Assembly (NCBI RefSeq): GCF_026342735.1
Contig: NZ_JAPEMM010000001.1
Coordinates: 806,001 to 870,000 of the forward strand
Length of the DNA: 64,000 bases
DNA from: Streptomyces sp. NBC_00193
GTDB lineage: Bacteria > Actinomycetota > Actinomycetes > Streptomycetales > Streptomycetaceae
Direction: 5' to 3'
The notes beneath the pieces are model-generated. The model worked only from the letters and a program-made list of their open reading frames with translations. It had not been told where the DNA came from and did not search any database. The position numbers and the translations under genes are program-made. Positions 62,514 through 64,000 of this stretch are shown here, one piece after another (the first letter of the stretch is position 1; each line of letters starts with the position of its first letter).

Positions 62514-62598
62514 GGCCCACATCGGGGCCGGGACAGTGCCAGGCCCGCATCGGAGCCCGGGCCGAGGCGAGGCCCACGTCGGGGCCAGGGCCGGTCAG
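62514..62598. repeat. 28-29-bp degenerate tandem repeat, three copies
   Basis: Units starting at 62514, 62542 and 62571 each begin GGCCCRCRTCGG and continue with GGCCSGGRC-like sequence. They run into the stop codon of the TetR gene. Confidence 0.7.
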
Positions 62599-63176
62599 CC
62601 CCCGACGCCCCGCAGGGCCATGGCCACCGCCGCGTCCGTGACCACGACGGGATCTTCCCCCGCACCCGCCTCGATCCGCCGGACGGCAGCATCCACCACA
62701 CCCTGCAGCAGCATCGCCGCAAGCCTCGGCTCCGCCTGCCCCAGCGCGCCCAACGCCTCCACGATCATCGCGATCAGACTCCCGTGCGCCGCACGGATCT
62801 TCTCCCGCGCCCCGGCGTCCAGCTCGCTCGCCGAGATCGCCACGACCGCCCGGTGCCTCTTGTCACCCACCAGCCCCAGCTGGCTGCGCACATACGCCTC
62901 GATCTTCGCCTCCGGCGCCTCCGCCTCGGACATCGCCGCCTCGATCTCGGCCGCCCACACGGGGAAGTCCACCGCGCACAGCTCTTCGACGACGGCCGCG
63001 CGGGACCGGAAGTACTCGTACACGGAGGACCGGGCGAGGCCGGTCCTCTCGGCGAGGGCGGGGAAGGTCAGCGCTTCCGTCCCCCCTTCGGACAGCAGGG
63101 AACGCGCGGCGTCCAACAGGGCGCCGCGCTGCATCGACCGGTGCTCGGCCACGGAGGCCGCTCGAATCCTGGGCAC
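62595..63176 (-). CDS. TetR family transcriptional regulator
   Basis: A 193-residue regulator. The N-terminal helix-turn-helix lies at about residues 20-65: GALLDAARSLLSEGGTEALT, then ALAERTGLARSSVYEYFRSR. The C-terminal ligand domain is all-helical, without a recognisable signature. ATG 63176 gives MPRIRAASVAEHRSMQRGAL. It is transcribed in the same direction as whiG, 75 bp downstream of it, and converges on the M23 gene. Target genes are unknown; nothing ties it to the tandem operator at 42.5 kb. Confidence 0.92.
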   Translation of the reverse strand: MPRIRAASVAEHRSMQRGALLDAARSLLSEGGTEALTFPALAERTGLARSSVYEYFRSRAAVVEELCAVDFPVWAAEIEAAMSEAEAPEAKIEAYVRSQLGLVGDKRHRAVVAISASELDAGAREKIRAAHGSLIAMIVEALGALGQAEPRLAAMLLQGVVDAAVRRIEAGAGEDPVVVTDAAVAMALRGVGG

Positions 63177-63251
63177 GCATCCACTCTACGGACGTACCGC
63201 AAGGCCGCCGCACGCTCTCGGCCCCGCTCGCGACCCCGCCGGCACCCCGGT

Positions 63252-64000
63252 TCAGCGCCCGACGTCCGCCAGCTTCGCCCGGAGCTGCAGGACCGACTTG
63301 GTGTGGATCTGGCTGACGCGGCTCTCGGTGACCCCGAGGACGTTGCCGATCTCGGCGAGCGTGAGGCCCTCGTAGTAGTAGAGGGTCACGACCGTCTTCT
63401 CCCGTTCGGGCAGCGTGTTGATGGCCCGCGCCAGCAGCCGCCGCAACTCCCGGTCCTCCGCGACCTCCACCGGGTTGTCCGCGGCGGTGTCCTCCAGGGT
63501 GTCCATCAGGGAGAGCCGGTCGCCCTCCCCGCCCACGTGCAGCAGCTCTTCGAGGGCGACCACGTTGGCAAGCGACAACTGGCTGAAAACGGCGTGGAGA
63601 TCCTCCACCCCGATGCCCATCTCCCCGGCGACCTCGTGCTCGGTGGGGGTGCGCCGCAGCTGGGCCTCCAGCGTGGCGTAGGCCCGTTCCACGGCGCGCG
63701 CCTTCTGCCGCACCGACCGCGGGATCCAGTCCAGCGCCCGCAACTCGTCGATCATCGCGCCGCGGATGCGAGTGATCGCGTACGTCTCGAACTTGATGGA
63801 CCGTTCGATGTCGAACTTCTCGATGGCGTCGATCAGCCCGAAGACTCCGGAGGAGACGAAATCGGCCTGTTCCACATTGGGCGGCAGGCCGACGCTGACC
63901 CGGCCCGCCACGTACTTCACGAGGGGCGAGTAGTGCAGGATCAGCTGCTCCCGCAGCCGCTCGTCACCCGAGTCCTTGTACGAGCGCCACAGCACCTCCA
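63252..64000 (-). CDS. whiG: RNA polymerase sigma factor WhiG, 5' end cut by the window
   Basis: A FliA/SigD-type sigma factor that triggers early sporulation of aerial hyphae in Streptomyces. 248 residues are present and the N-terminal 30 or so are beyond the window edge. Region 2 is seen in [40 protein letters not shown] and [20 protein letters not shown]. Region 3 follows with [20 protein letters not shown]. Region 4 has [20 protein letters not shown], then [20 protein letters not shown]. The near-identity to WhiG as I remember it makes the call firm. The open frame reaches the last base of the window, so no start is assigned. Confidence 0.96.
   Translation of the reverse strand, partial: EVLWRSYKDSGDERLREQLILHYSPLVKYVAGRVSVGLPPNVEQADFVSSGVFGLIDAIEKFDIERSIKFETYAITRIRGAMIDELRALDWIPRSVRQKARAVERAYATLEAQLRRTPTEHEVAGEMGIGVEDLHAVFSQLSLANVVALEELLHVGGEGDRLSLMDTLEDTAADNPVEVAEDRELRRLLARAINTLPEREKTVVTLYYYEGLTLAEIGNVLGVTESRVSQIHTKSVLQLRAKLADVGR

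Noticed and set aside
62595..63176. TetR gene as the regulator of the tandem operator at 42.5 kb
   Set aside because: They are 20 kb apart and no similar palindrome was noticed near the TetR gene itself.
63252..63995. GTG at 63995 as the true start of whiG
   Set aside because: It falls within the conserved N-terminal region (LWRSYK-like) and lacks the first 30 or so residues of the family. The frame continues to the window edge, so the gene is simply cut.

Overview
The window is high-GC, gene-dense actinobacterial chromosome and is almost certainly from Streptomyces. It ends in whiG, the sporulation sigma factor, and shows Streptomyces-style secreted enzymes, Tat-type lipoproteins, many GTG starts and GTGA/ATGA overlaps. 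From memory, the order proS - ispG - rseP - dxr - gabT - chitinase - polyamine genes - adenosine deaminase-like - rlmN - cdsA - frr - pyrH - tsf - rpsB - whiG matches the conserved core of Streptomyces chromosomes such as S. coelicolor. No phage, transposon, integrase or CRISPR array is visible.

Layout. 1-7.5 kb, minus strand: proS, two GNAT acetyltransferases, then the MEP isoprenoid genes ispG and dxr with the site-2 protease rseP between them. 7.5-15.9 kb, minus strand: an unknown protein, a long acyl-CoA dehydrogenase, a type II thioesterase, an aldehyde dehydrogenase, a repeat-filled gap of about 0.9 kb and a PucR regulator. 16-25.8 kb: a membrane-anchored VirD4/TraD-like ATPase, gabT, a PAP2 phosphatase, a 668-residue protein that looks like an HTH/coiled coil/deaminase/SUKH-4 fusion, and a secreted GH18 chitinase with a DasR-type operator. 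26-33.2 kb: a putrescine/spermidine operon (aldehyde dehydrogenase, PotD, PotA, PotB, PotC, amine oxidase). 33.4-36 kb: a NADAR protein, an array of three Y-RNA-like elements, and the Ro60 homologue Rsr. 36-42.5 kb: a DUF4190 protein, an adenosine-deaminase-family enzyme, a GDPD phosphodiesterase, a two-component system, a serine hydrolase and a membrane protein behind a tandem palindromic operator. 42.5-47.3 kb: a second polyamine locus (PotD, aldehyde dehydrogenase, Lrp regulator, class III aminotransferase). 47.5-55.7 kb: an ABC pair, a LOG-family protein, an EamA-type transporter and thiBPQ under a TPP riboswitch. 55.7-64 kb: rlmN, cdsA, frr, pyrH, tsf, rpsB, an M23 peptidase, a TetR regulator and partial whiG.

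How the genes work together. The two polyamine loci plus gabT supply uptake, oxidation, aldehyde oxidation and transamination of putrescine-type amines toward GABA and succinate. The thiamine importer is controlled by its own riboswitch. The most interesting part is 33.4-36.0 kb. Three tandem RNA elements share a two-strand Ro-type stem, with two motifs (GTGCGC and TACTTCC) at an identical 16-nt spacing in all three. Two carry a circularly permuted tRNA-like domain: the T-arm comes first, an acceptor stem is closed by a UNCG-type loop, and the D-arm follows. The middle element lacks the tRNA-like part. They lie directly upstream of rsr. A family of dispersed GC-rich repeats with the core CCGGCGTTTGAGG sits at gene 3' ends and twice supplies the stop codon of the adjacent gene.
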